Below are positions 33,693-43,197 of a stretch of DNA of 64,000 bases, piece after piece. The position numbers and the translations under genes are program-made. How positions within the stretch are numbered: the stretch's first letter is position 1; every line of letters starts with the position of its first letter. Under the pieces are notes generated by a model. It worked only from the letters and a program-made list of their open reading frames with translations, was not told where the DNA came from and did no database searches. Source of the DNA: Luteipulveratus flavus (GTDB lineage Bacteria; Actinomycetota; Actinomycetes; Actinomycetales; Dermatophilaceae); NCBI RefSeq assembly GCF_029439465.1, contig NZ_JAROAV010000021.1, positions 1 to 64,000 of the forward strand. The letters are read 5' to 3'.

Positions 33693-34703
33693 TCAGGCGC
33701 CGGTGAGGTGCTCCCAGGTGAGCCCCGGGGCGACGCGCCCCTCGCGTCCGACGGTGGTCGGTGAGGCGAGCAGCGACTGCAGGATCGCGGCCTCCGTGGC
33801 CTCCAGCGTCGCGGTGAAGACCGGGTTCAGAGCCGCGTCGGCCGGCGGCCTCGCCGGCGCGACGGTGGAGAACGCGATCGCGTAGTCGCCGCTGCCGTGG
33901 CGGTAGTCCGCACCGAGTCGTCCCATCGCGTACACCGCGCGGCGGGCCACGCGTCCGAGCTGTCGGGCGTCGAGCGGTGCGTTCGTGGCGAGGACGATCA
34001 TGCACGAGTTGCCTTGCGCATCAGGCGTTCTCGCGTGCCTGTCCTGCTGGTTCGAGAGGACGGGCCGACCCGCCACCCGGAGCGTCCCGGAGAAGTTGGC
34101 CTGGACCAGCACGCCCACCACGTAGTCCTCCAGCCCGATTCGCGCGGTACGGGACGCCGTACCGATGCCGGCCTTGAACCCGAGGGCGTCCATGCCGGTC
34201 CCCGCACCGACACTGCCCTCCTCGGGCCGGTCCGGTGTCGCCGACTCCAGGGCCTGCACGACGTGCGCGTCGGTGACCGCCCGGGTGCGGATGTCGGACA
34301 GCCAGCCGTCGTTGCACTCGCCCACGACCGGGTTGAGCGAGATCGTCCGCTCGTGCCCGGGACGGGCCAGCATCCAGCCGACGAGCGCGTCCGCGGCGCG
34401 GAAGGCCGACAGCGTGGACGTCAGCACGATCGGCGTCTCGAGTGCACCGAGCTCGGCGATCTGGGTCGCGCCGATGAGCTTGCCGTGGCCGTTGCCGACG
34501 GCGACCGCGCACGGCAGCGAGGCCCGGGCCGTGGTCAGGGCGTCGGGCACGACCGCGGTGACGCCGGTGTGCAGCCTGCTCCCCTCGCGCACGGTCACCT
34601 GCCCCACGCGTACGCCGGCCACGTCGGTGATGGCGTCGCAGGCCCCCGGGGCGTGTGCGTGGTGCAGGAGGGCGTGGACCGAGTCGGGCGCGTGGTCGGG
34701 CAT
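33693..34703 (-). CDS. P1 (S58) family aminopeptidase, DmpA/BapA-like
   Basis: A 336-residue Ntn-hydrolase-fold peptidase. The opening DVAGVRVGQVTVREG and the HTGVTAVVPD segment are family marks. The self-cleavage site with nucleophile serine is in GNSCMIVLATNAPLD (Ser about residue 235), which after autoproteolysis starts the small subunit. DmpA releases N-terminal D- or L-residues, and BapA works on beta-peptides; the specificity here is unknown. The start at 34703 leaves only 22 bp to the divergent IclR gene, which probably controls it. Confidence 0.88.
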   Translation of the reverse strand: MPDHAPDSVHALLHHAHAPGACDAITDVAGVRVGQVTVREGSRLHTGVTAVVPDALTTARASLPCAVAVGNGHGKLIGATQIAELGALETPIVLTSTLSAFRAADALVGWMLARPGHERTISLNPVVGECNDGWLSDIRTRAVTDAHVVQALESATPDRPEEGSVGAGTGMDALGFKAGIGTASRTARIGLEDYVVGVLVQANFSGTLRVAGRPVLSNQQDRHARTPDAQGNSCMIVLATNAPLDARQLGRVARRAVYAMGRLGADYRHGSGDYAIAFSTVAPARPPADAALNPVFTATLEATEAAILQSLLASPTTVGREGRVAPGLTWEHLTGA

Positions 34704-34725
34704 GGAGCCACGGTAGGTTGCCCGG

Positions 34726-35412
34726 ATGGAGTCCGCAGGCGTCGACGCGACTCTGGGCGGCGAGACCTCGCAGACGATGGACCGCGGTCTGGCGCTGCTG
34801 GACCTGCTGGCCTCCGGTGACCACCCGCAGGGCCTCACGGTCACCGAGCTCTCCTCCGCCCTGGGCGTCGGGCGACCGGTCGTCTACCGCCTGCTCGCTT
34901 CCCTGGCGCGCTACGACTTCGTCGTCCGGCGGGAGGACGGCCGGGTACGGGTGGGGCTGGGCCTGATGCGGATGTCCACCTCGGTGCTGCCGCTGCTGCG
35001 GGACACCGCCCTTCCCGTGCTGCGCCGGCTCGCCGACGAGGTCCAGGCGACCGCGCACCTGGCCGTGGCGGATCGCGGCGAGGCCGTCGCGCTCGCCGTG
35101 GTGGAGCCCAGCCGCTCGGACCTGCACGTCGCCTACCGCATCGGCAGCCGCCATCCGCTGGAGGCCGGCGCGGCGGGGCGGGCGATCCTGCTCGGGCGGA
35201 CCGGCCGGCCCGGCGCCGGCGCGGGTGAGCCGGCGTACGTCACCACCGACGGTGAGCTGCAGGCCGGCGCGCACGGGCTCGCCGCTCCTGTCCGCGGGAT
35301 CCCCGGCCTCGAGGCGTCCGTCGGCGTGGTGTCCCTGCGGGTCCTGGACGGGAAGCAGGTCGGACCCCTGGTCGTCCGGGCCGCCGAGGCACTGGCGGCC
35401 GACCTGACCTGA
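34726..35412 (+). CDS. IclR-family transcriptional regulator
   Basis: 228 residues. The N-terminal winged helix (DRGLALLDLLAS, then LTVTELSSALGVGRPVVYRLLASL, residues 19-61) is followed by a shortened IclR effector domain (about 75-225) with the GSRHPLEAGAAGRAIL signature. It lies 22 bp from the divergent P1 peptidase start, so their promoters must overlap. This points to control of the peptidase. The effector domain is about 25 residues shorter than usual. Confidence 0.88.
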   Translation: MESAGVDATLGGETSQTMDRGLALLDLLASGDHPQGLTVTELSSALGVGRPVVYRLLASLARYDFVVRREDGRVRVGLGLMRMSTSVLPLLRDTALPVLRRLADEVQATAHLAVADRGEAVALAVVEPSRSDLHVAYRIGSRHPLEAGAAGRAILLGRTGRPGAGAGEPAYVTTDGELQAGAHGLAAPVRGIPGLEASVGVVSLRVLDGKQVGPLVVRAAEALAADLT

Positions 35413-35418
35413 GGCGCC

Positions 35419-35835
35419 TCAGCCGAGTCCGTGCTCGGCGAGCCACTGGTCCGCGCGGCGCTTCGAGGCGCGCGAGAGCCAGGCGTCCTGGACCACCTCG
35501 ACCACCTCGTCGCGGCCGAGCTCACCGACCCGGCTGCCGCGCAGCAGCACCGAGGGGTGCCCCTCGAAGTGCGGCGTGGTGAACCACGGCGACGACTCGT
35601 CCTGGACCAGCGCGGCCTTGTCGTCCGGCGACGGGACCCAGAAGACGATGACGTCGTCGTAGAGCTCGCCGGTCTCCGGGTCGAACGCGTCCTTGCGCGG
35701 CGTGCGGAAGAAGACGAAGGACTTGCCGCCGACCTGGTAGGCGACCGAGCCGCGGTCCGAGCCGTCGGTCGTCACGTGCGGCATCGCCGAGGCGGTGTCG
35801 TGCACGTCCTGGACGCGGGCGCGGCGGCTGGTCAT
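35419..35835 (-). CDS. MmcQ/YjbR-family DNA-binding-like protein
   Basis: 138 residues of the MmcQ/YjbR family (CyaY-like alpha/beta fold): FVFFRTPRKDAFDPETGE near residues 40-57 and SSPWFTTPHFEGHPSVLLR (81-99), ending in the helical LSRASKRRADQWLAEHG. The role is unestablished despite the 'DNA-binding' name. The start overlaps the Lrp gene stop (ATGA), so the two are coupled on the minus strand. Confidence 0.82.
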   Translation of the reverse strand: MTSRRARVQDVHDTASAMPHVTTDGSDRGSVAYQVGGKSFVFFRTPRKDAFDPETGELYDDVIVFWVPSPDDKAALVQDESSPWFTTPHFEGHPSVLLRGSRVGELGRDEVVEVVQDAWLSRASKRRADQWLAEHGLG

Positions 35836-36347
35836 GGGGTGAGGCTACGACCCGACACGGACGGAGAGCGCTCCACAGCGGCGCCGACCAGCGCGTTCGT
35901 CCGGTGCGCCATCAGCTCGGCGAGGGCGATCACGGTGCTGGTGCGGGTCACCACGCCGGTGCTGACCACGAGGTCGATGACGCGCTGCAGGTCGGGGTTG
36001 TCCCGGGCGACGACGCGGACCATGAGGTCGCCGTCGCCGGTGATCGTGTGCACCTCCAGCACCTCCGGGATGCCCTGCAGGTGGGACAGGAGGTCCTCGT
36101 GCCCCGCCTGCTGCTGGATCGCCAGCGTGCAGAACGCCGTGACGGGGTACCCCATCGCCGACGGGTCCAGGGTGGGGGCGAGCGAGCTGATCACCCCCTG
36201 CTGGACGAGCCGGTCGAGGCGGGCCTGCACGGTGCCGCGGGCGACGTCCAGCTCGCGTGACGCACCGAGGACGCCGACCTGCGGCCGCTCGAGGAGCAGG
36301 GCGAGGAGGCGGGCGTCCAGATCGTCCACGGGGGCACGAGGCGACAT
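35832..36347 (-). CDS. Lrp/AsnC-family regulator
   Basis: 171 residues. The N-terminal HTH (LDARLLALLLERPQVGVLGA, then SRELDVARGTVQARLDRL) is followed by an RAM/AsnC ligand domain (about 70-145) with the TGDGDLMVRVVARD core. It is divergent from hppD with 107 bp between, and an ACTGTACAGT palindrome lies 7 bases upstream of its start. Lrp-type regulators of aromatic amino-acid breakdown next to hppD are common, so control of tyrosine degradation is likely. Confidence 0.88.
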   Translation of the reverse strand: MSPRAPVDDLDARLLALLLERPQVGVLGASRELDVARGTVQARLDRLVQQGVISSLAPTLDPSAMGYPVTAFCTLAIQQQAGHEDLLSHLQGIPEVLEVHTITGDGDLMVRVVARDNPDLQRVIDLVVSTGVVTRTSTVIALAELMAHRTNALVGAAVERSPSVSGRSLTP

Positions 36348-36353
36348 GGACAC

Positions 36354-36363
36354 ACTGTACAGT
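36354..36363. promoter_or_regulatory. ACTGTACAGT palindrome in the Lrp/hppD region
   Basis: A perfect 10-base palindrome directly upstream of the Lrp start and 91 bp before hppD. It is a candidate Lrp half-site; Lrp proteins usually need several such sites, and I did not find clear repeats of it. Confidence 0.35.
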
Positions 36364-36400
36364 CGGGGGCCGCTCGTACCGCGCAGTCTGCACACGCTGA

Positions 36401-37660
<1,260 letters not shown>

Positions 37661-37673
37661 GCAACCCGCACAC

Positions 37674-37721
37674 GGCGTGAGGGGCCGGTCGACACCACGG
37701 TGGCGGCCGGCCCCTCGCGCC
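37674..37721 (+). terminator. Hairpin terminator after hppD
   Basis: GGCGTGAGGGGCCGG at 37674-37688 pairs with CCGGCCCCTCGCGCC at 37707-37721, one mismatch, 18-base loop. Confidence 0.8.
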
Positions 37722-37846
37722 GTCGGGGATCGGATCGCGTTGGGGCGGTGTACCCCACCGGGTAGGGGGTATCTAGGCTTCGCGGCAACGTGACGTCGCC
37801 CGGGCACCCGCGGGGGCGACGCCCTCGTTCAGGAGGAGGATTCAGC

Positions 37847-38227
37847 TTGCCAACCGAGGACGCGGTGGGGCGCCTGCTCCGCTCACCTGCCTTCACCCGG
37901 TCGCGACGAGCGGCGCTGGTGCTCCAGGACGACCCGGTCGCCCTCGCCGAGCTGCTCGACCTCGTCCGCCTGCAGCAGATCGACGACGGCGCCCGCCTGA
38001 GCGACGCGGCACCGTTGGTGCGCTCGGCCGTGAGCTGGCTGGAGGCGGCGGTCGAGGAGGGTGACCTCGGTCGCCAGGGCCATCTGGCCCGCCGCAGGCT
38101 GGTGATCGCCGCCCTGCACTACGTGGTCAGCGTCACCGACGTCATCCCCGACAACGCCCCCGGTGGCACGGTGGACGACGTCCTCGTCGTACGGACGGTG
38201 CTCGGCGGGGTGCTCAGCGACGCCTGA
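37847..38227 (+). CDS. DUF1232-like (YkvA-type) protein
   Basis: 126 residues from a TTG start that has a very strong AGGAGGAGGA six bases upstream; upstream codons lack a site. The C-terminal third has the YkvA/DUF1232 pattern HYVVSVTDVIPDNAPGGTVDDVLVVRTVL, with its Asp-Val-Ile-Pro-Asp core near residues 93-97, but lacks the usual strongly hydrophobic helix. The function is unknown. It converges on the STAS gene with only 15 bp between. Confidence 0.6.
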   Translation: MPTEDAVGRLLRSPAFTRSRRAALVLQDDPVALAELLDLVRLQQIDDGARLSDAAPLVRSAVSWLEAAVEEGDLGRQGHLARRRLVIAALHYVVSVTDVIPDNAPGGTVDDVLVVRTVLGGVLSDA

Positions 38228-38242
38228 CCGGCGTGACCGTCG

Positions 38243-38620
38243 TCAGTCGCGGGTCGCCGTGGTGACGTCGTCGGAGATCTCGAAGACCTCGGTCAGCCTG
38301 GTCAGCTCGAAGACCTTGCGGACGGGGGACGGAGGCACGACCAGGCGCAGCCGGCCGCTGCCCGCCGCCACGCTGCGGTGCACCCCGATGAGCGCTCCGA
38401 TGCCACTGGAGTCGATGAAGGTCGTCCCGGTGAAGTCGACCACGACGCGGAAGCCGGGCTCGGCCGTCACCTGCGTCAGAGCCTGCTGCAGGTCCGGGGC
38501 CGTGGCCATGTCGACCTCGCCCCGCACCGAGACCACGGTGTGGTCGTTGACGCTGCCGATGACCACGGTGGGCCCTTCCGCCGAGGTGGTGGTTGCTCCG
38601 GTGAGGTGTGCGTCAGACAT
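38243..38620 (-). CDS. STAS-domain anti-sigma-factor antagonist (RsbV-like)
   Basis: 125 residues spanning a single STAS domain with the phosphorylation loop FIDSSGIGAL; the acceptor is likely Ser71. In partner switching the unphosphorylated form binds the RsbW-like kinase and frees its sigma factor, and a PP2C phosphatase resets it. It is the last gene of a three-gene operon. The ATG at 38620 is placed seven bases after GGAGG and overlaps the end of the hybrid kinase gene by 8 bases. An in-frame ATG at 38626 is the alternative. Confidence 0.9.
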   Translation of the reverse strand: MSDAHLTGATTTSAEGPTVVIGSVNDHTVVSVRGEVDMATAPDLQQALTQVTAEPGFRVVVDFTGTTFIDSSGIGALIGVHRSVAAGSGRLRLVVPPSPVRKVFELTRLTEVFEISDDVTTATRD

Positions 38621-41600
38621 ACGCACCCTCCGGCTGTCGCTCGCGGGCGTTCAGCAGGCACCACACGACCTTGCCCGTCCCGTGGGAGTAGCAGCCCCAC
38701 CGGCTGGAGATCGCCGAGACCAGGGTGAGTCCTCGGCCGCCGCTGCCGTCCGGGTGCGGCTCCTGCGCCACCGGCTGAGCCGGAGCGCCGTCGCGCACCA
38801 TCAGCGACACGTGGTCGGCGTCGGCGCGGTGCACGGTCAGCTCGACCGGACCGGTCCCGTGACGCACCGCGTTGCTGGCCAGCTCGCTGACCACCAGGGC
38901 CGCGTCGGCCAGGACGTCCTCGGGGACGTGCTCGGCCGCGAGGACCTCGCGGACGAGCTGTCGGGCGATGCGGGGTGCTGATGCGTCCATGGGCAACGGT
39001 GCGTGCACGAGATCTCGCTCTCCGTGGTGGTCGGCGGCAACGGCCCGGTCGTTGCTCGTCATGGTAGGAGACGCGCCGCCGGTCGTCGGCGTCGCGTCGG
39101 TGGGCTCCGACCGGAACCCGGTGTCCGCGGGAGCTTCGTCCGCCGTCGGCTCCCGGCGCCGGACGGGCTGCGCCGCGAGGACGGCCACGTCGTCGCCGTG
39201 GTCCTCCCGCAGCAAGGTGCTGGCGAGGTGCTGGGCCAGACCGTGGACGCCCCCGCGCCACGCGGAGCCGGCCTCGGACAGGGCTGCGAGCCCGACGTCC
39301 AGGTCGCTGTCCCGGTGCTCGACCAGGCCGTCGGTGTAGAGGACCAGCGAGTCACCGTCGCGCAGGTCGACGGTGTCCTGTCCGTACCCGGCGCGACCGA
39401 CCCCGAGCGGCGGACCACCCTCGTTGACCTGCAGGAGGTCCGTGGTCCCGTCCGCCGCGATGCGCAGCGGCGGCAGGTGGCCCGCGTTGGCGATGGTGAC
39501 GGTCCCGTCCGCGGGTGCGTAGACCGCGTAGACGCAGGTGACCATCTGCGGCTTGTCCAACCCGCGCACGATGTCGTCGAGGTGGTCCATCAGCCGGTGC
39601 GGTGGCACGTCCAGCCGCGCGTACGCCCGGATGGCCGAGCGCAGCTGCCCCATCACGGCGGCCGCGGACACGCCCCGACCCATGACGTCACCGATGACCA
39701 GGGCGACGCGGTCGTCGTCCAGCTCCAGGACGTCGTACCAGTCGCCGCCGACCTGCGTGCCCTCGACGCCGGGCTGGTAGAACGACGCGAGCTCGACGCC
39801 GGCGACCTGCTGGGGGATGTGGGGGAGCAGGCTGGCCTGCAGCTCGCTGGCGATCGCGTGCTCGCGCGCGGCGGCCTCCTGCGCGGCCCGCGCGGCCGTC
39901 AGCGCCCGTTCGGCCGACACCTGCTCGGTGATGTCCTGGACGGAGCCGACGACGGTGGCGTGCCGATCCTGGTCGGCCGGGGCGAACTCCGCCCGGGCGC
40001 GCAGCAGCCGCTCCTCGCCGTCCGGGCGGACGACCCGGGTCACGTACGCGGCGGTCTCGCCCGCCTCGGCACGACGCAGCGCAGCGACGACCTCGCTGCG
40101 GTCGTCCGGGTGGATCAGGCCCTCGACCAGCTCGGTGATGCTGCTGGACTCCAGCGCCTGCCGGGTGAGCCCGACCAGGTGCAGGGCCTCGTCGGTGACG
40201 ATCACCCGACCGGTCTCGAGGTCCACCTCCCAGGAGCCCAGCTGCGCCAGGCGCTGCGCCTCCTCGAGCATCCGGTGGCTGCGCTCGAGCGCCAGCCGGG
40301 TCCGCCGGGCCCGGTCCAGCTCCAGGTTCGCGCGGACGCGCGCCCGCAGCTCTCGCGCGGTGAACGGCTTCATGAGGTAGTCGTCGGCGCCCGCCTCCAG
40401 GCCCGCGATGGCGCCGTCCTCGCCGGCCCGCGCGGAGACGAGCACCACGGGGACACCGGTCATGGCCGGGTCCGCGTGCAGCTCGCGCATCAGCCCGACG
40501 CCGTCGAGGTGGGGCATCATCACGTCCGACAGCACGAGGTCGGGGCGCCGCCGGCGAGCCCGGTCCAGCGCCTCCATCCCGTCCGCAGCGGCGTCGACCT
40601 CGTAGTCCGGGGACAGCAGGTGGACGAGGTACTCCCGCATGTCGGGGTTGTCGTCGACCACGAGCAGCCGCGGCCCGCCGCGGCCGTCGGACGACGTACG
40701 GGGTGCGTCCGTCTCGGTGGGTCGCCCGCCGCCGACCCACTGCCGGGTCTCCTCGACGTACGGCGCCGCGTGCCGGGCCGCACTCGTCCCGGTGGCCTGC
40801 TCGACCGCGTGGGGCAGGTGCTCGGTGCCGAAAGGGACGCGGACCGTGAAGGTGCTGCCGAGCCCCGGCTCGCTGTGCACGGCGACGGAGCCGCCGTGCA
40901 GCGCGACGATGTCGGCGACGAGGGCCAGGCCGACGCCGCTGCCCTCGTGGCTGCGGGAGCGGGCGCCGATGACCCGGTGGAAGCGCTTGAACAGATCCGC
41001 CTGGTCCTCCACGGCGATGCCCGTGCCGGTGTCGCTCACCTCCAGCTGGGCCATGCCCTCGACCTCGGTGAGGCTGATGGTCACCGTGCCGCCGAAGGTG
41101 AACTTGAGCGCGTTGGACAGCAGGTTGAGCACCAGCTTGGACCACAGGTCCGCGTCGACGTAGACGTCGTGCTCCAGCGGCTCGCAGCGGACCACGAAGT
41201 CCAGTCCGGCGCGGGTCATCGCGGCGTCGAACTGCTCGGCCAGCTCGCGGGTCAGGGAGGACAGCGGAGTCCGCGCGAAGGTGTGGGTGGAGCCCTCGGA
41301 GTGCATCCGGGTGAAGTCGAGCAGGGTGTTGACCAGCTTCAGCAGCCGGACGGCGTTGCGGGACACCAGCTCGACCCGGCCCCGTTGCGCAGCCGGCAGC
41401 GGGTGCTCGATGTCCGCGAGCGCGTCCTGCGCGGGCCCCAGCAGCAAGGTGAGCGGCGTGCGCAGCTCGTGGCTGACGTTGGTGAAGAACGTCGTCTTCG
41501 CCTGGTCGAGGTGCTCGAGCTCGGCCGCTCGCTCGGCCGCCGTCTTGTGGACGACCGCGCGGGCGAGGGCTCCGGTGACGTGGCCGGCGACCAGGCCGAC

Positions 41601-42524
41601 GAAGTCGCGGTAGGCGGTGTCGAACGGCCGGTAGCGGTTGAGGCCGAGGATCAGCAGGCCGAGCGGTCGATCCCCCGGGCCGGTCGAGAGCGGCAGGGCG
41701 TACGCGGCCAGCGGCGCCTCCGACCATGCTCCCCCGGGCAGCGGCACGGGGAGGGCGTCGAGGTCCGGCACCAGCCGGGACTCCCCGGCGAGCAGCGCCT
41801 CGACGGGCCAGGGGCTGCCGGTGCCGGGTGTGAGGAATGGGGGAGCGGCGGGGTGGGGGCCGTCGAAGCCGGTCGACGCCGCGAGCCGCAACGAGTCGTC
41901 AGCCGCGTCCTCGTCGGCGAGGTACAGCAGGGTGAAGGGGAGGGCGCGCGACGACCGGCCGAGGGAGTCGGACAGGGCCTCCAGCGTGTCCGCGACGGTC
42001 AGTGCCTCGGCGGTACTGGTGGCCAGGTCGCTCAGCGCCTCGAGCCGACGCTGGCCGACGACCTCGTGCGTGACCTCGGCGACGACGCACAGCAGGCCCA
42101 CCACAGCGCCGTCGTCGTCGTCGAGCGGGCTGTAGGAGAAGGTGTGGTAGGTCTCCTCGACGTACCCGCTGCGCTCCAGGAAGAGCTGCAGCCGCTCGTC
42201 CCAGGACGCCTCGCCGGTGGTCATCACCTGGCTGATGCGGGGCTCGACCTCCTCCAGCACCTCCGCCCAGACCTCGGCGAACGGCCGTCCGAGCGCCCAC
42301 GGGTACTTCGTCCCCAGGGTGTCCCGGCGGTAGGCGTCGTTGCAGAAGAAGATCAGGTCCGGGCCCCAGGCCATCCACATGGAGAACTTGGAGGCCAGCA
42401 TCGTGCGGACGGCCGTCTTGAGGCTCTGCGGCCACTGCTCGGGGTCGCCGAGGCCGGTCGCCTCCCAGTCGACCTCGGACAGGACGCGCCCGAGGTCACC
42501 CGCGTTGCGGAAGGACTTGTGCAC
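38613..42524 (-). CDS. Hybrid histidine kinase / receiver / PP2C phosphatase / RsbW-like kinase
   Basis: 1303 residues, domains in order: PAS (about 30-155), GAF (165-325), HisKA with His352 (SHELRTPL), HATPase with N-box Asn471, receiver with phospho-acceptor Asp667 and Lys719, PAS (755-870), SpoIIE-type PP2C (895-1110; Asp928 and Asp946 metal ligands), and an RsbW-type HATPase (1160-1300; ELASNAVRHG with Asn1218, then GGRGL). It should sense signals by PAS/GAF, relay phosphate, and both phosphorylate and dephosphorylate RsbV-like partners. STAS genes lie on both sides in the same operon. No sigma factor gene is nearby. Confidence 0.92.
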   Translation of the reverse strand: MHKSFRNAGDLGRVLSEVDWEATGLGDPEQWPQSLKTAVRTMLASKFSMWMAWGPDLIFFCNDAYRRDTLGTKYPWALGRPFAEVWAEVLEEVEPRISQVMTTGEASWDERLQLFLERSGYVEETYHTFSYSPLDDDDGAVVGLLCVVAEVTHEVVGQRRLEALSDLATSTAEALTVADTLEALSDSLGRSSRALPFTLLYLADEDAADDSLRLAASTGFDGPHPAAPPFLTPGTGSPWPVEALLAGESRLVPDLDALPVPLPGGAWSEAPLAAYALPLSTGPGDRPLGLLILGLNRYRPFDTAYRDFVGLVAGHVTGALARAVVHKTAAERAAELEHLDQAKTTFFTNVSHELRTPLTLLLGPAQDALADIEHPLPAAQRGRVELVSRNAVRLLKLVNTLLDFTRMHSEGSTHTFARTPLSSLTRELAEQFDAAMTRAGLDFVVRCEPLEHDVYVDADLWSKLVLNLLSNALKFTFGGTVTISLTEVEGMAQLEVSDTGTGIAVEDQADLFKRFHRVIGARSRSHEGSGVGLALVADIVALHGGSVAVHSEPGLGSTFTVRVPFGTEHLPHAVEQATGTSAARHAAPYVEETRQWVGGGRPTETDAPRTSSDGRGGPRLLVVDDNPDMREYLVHLLSPDYEVDAAADGMEALDRARRRRPDLVLSDVMMPHLDGVGLMRELHADPAMTGVPVVLVSARAGEDGAIAGLEAGADDYLMKPFTARELRARVRANLELDRARRTRLALERSHRMLEEAQRLAQLGSWEVDLETGRVIVTDEALHLVGLTRQALESSSITELVEGLIHPDDRSEVVAALRRAEAGETAAYVTRVVRPDGEERLLRARAEFAPADQDRHATVVGSVQDITEQVSAERALTAARAAQEAAAREHAIASELQASLLPHIPQQVAGVELASFYQPGVEGTQVGGDWYDVLELDDDRVALVIGDVMGRGVSAAAVMGQLRSAIRAYARLDVPPHRLMDHLDDIVRGLDKPQMVTCVYAVYAPADGTVTIANAGHLPPLRIAADGTTDLLQVNEGGPPLGVGRAGYGQDTVDLRDGDSLVLYTDGLVEHRDSDLDVGLAALSEAGSAWRGGVHGLAQHLASTLLREDHGDDVAVLAAQPVRRREPTADEAPADTGFRSEPTDATPTTGGASPTMTSNDRAVAADHHGERDLVHAPLPMDASAPRIARQLVREVLAAEHVPEDVLADAALVVSELASNAVRHGTGPVELTVHRADADHVSLMVRDGAPAQPVAQEPHPDGSGGRGLTLVSAISSRWGCYSHGTGKVVWCLLNARERQPEGAYV

Positions 42525-42549
42525 GGTGGCTACCGGCCGACGGCCGGGT

Positions 42550-42933
42550 TCAGCCCGCGGCGCCGGAGGCGGCGCCGTCCAGCTGGGGCGCGGTCAGCCG
42601 TGCGAGCGCCTCGTCCACGGTGCTGTGGAAGACGAACACGGTCTTCAGACCGGTGATCCGCATGACGCGCATCAGCGGCTCGGACACCGCGACGAGCTGG
42701 AGCCCACCGCCGACGGTCTCGAGCTGCTTGTGCCGACCGACCAGGACACCGAGGCCGACCGAGTCCATGAAGGGCACACCGCCCAGGTCCAGCACCAGCC
42801 GGCGGGCGCCGGAGTCGATCGCCTCGTTGAGGGCGTCACGCAGCATCGGCGCGGTGTACATGTCGACCTCGCCGCGCGCCGACACCACGGTGGTGCCGTC
42901 GAGCACGTCTTTGCGGCTGATGGACAGATCCAC
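42550..42933 (-). CDS. STAS-domain anti-sigma-factor antagonist (RsbV-like), second copy
   Basis: 127 residues starting at a GTG behind GAAGGTGG. The STAS loop is FMDSVGLGVL with acceptor Ser58. It differs from the downstream copy (SSGIG), so the two probably have different kinase affinity. It is the first gene of the operon, 25 bp ahead of the hybrid kinase gene. A C-terminal Ala/Gly tail extends past the domain. Confidence 0.9.
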   Translation of the reverse strand: MDLSISRKDVLDGTTVVSARGEVDMYTAPMLRDALNEAIDSGARRLVLDLGGVPFMDSVGLGVLVGRHKQLETVGGGLQLVAVSEPLMRVMRITGLKTVFVFHSTVDEALARLTAPQLDGAASGAAG

Positions 42934-43133
42934 GGACTACCACCTTCACAGAGAGCCGCTCGGCCTATGGGGGTTGGCAGGGGCAGCCGCGTGAGACTAC
43001 CGGGCGCCAGGACCGAGCACCAGTTCACCGCGCCGAGCCGACACCTGTCGGGTGGACCCAGGGCCGCGCCGTTTGCGTCGCGTCCACGGTGATGGAACGG
43101 TGCTGAACCGTGACCCACGGGCTAATGTGTCCG

Positions 43134-43145
43134 ATTGTCGACAAT
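43134..43145. promoter_or_regulatory. ATTGTCGACAAT palindrome, likely GntR/FCD operator
   Basis: A perfect 12-base palindrome 53 bp before the MHS transporter start. A near copy (one change) lies at 51856-51867 between the two oppositely directed catabolic operons. TTGT-N2-ACAA spacing is typical of FCD-type GntR regulators, and a gene for one lies at 47116-47781. A TTGTCG at 43135 may be the -35, so binding would block the promoter. Confidence 0.65.
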
Positions 43146-43197
43146 GATTGATCTCAGACGTAGCTCATGACCGCCCCCTCAGGACGGAGAGATGCCC

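Noticed and set aside
39003-42656. A 1217-residue open frame on the plus strand
   Set aside because: It is antisense to the hybrid kinase with coherent PAS/GAF/HK/REC/PP2C domains. Its product is Val/Arg/Gly/Asp-rich with no domain, a common shadow in high-GC DNA.
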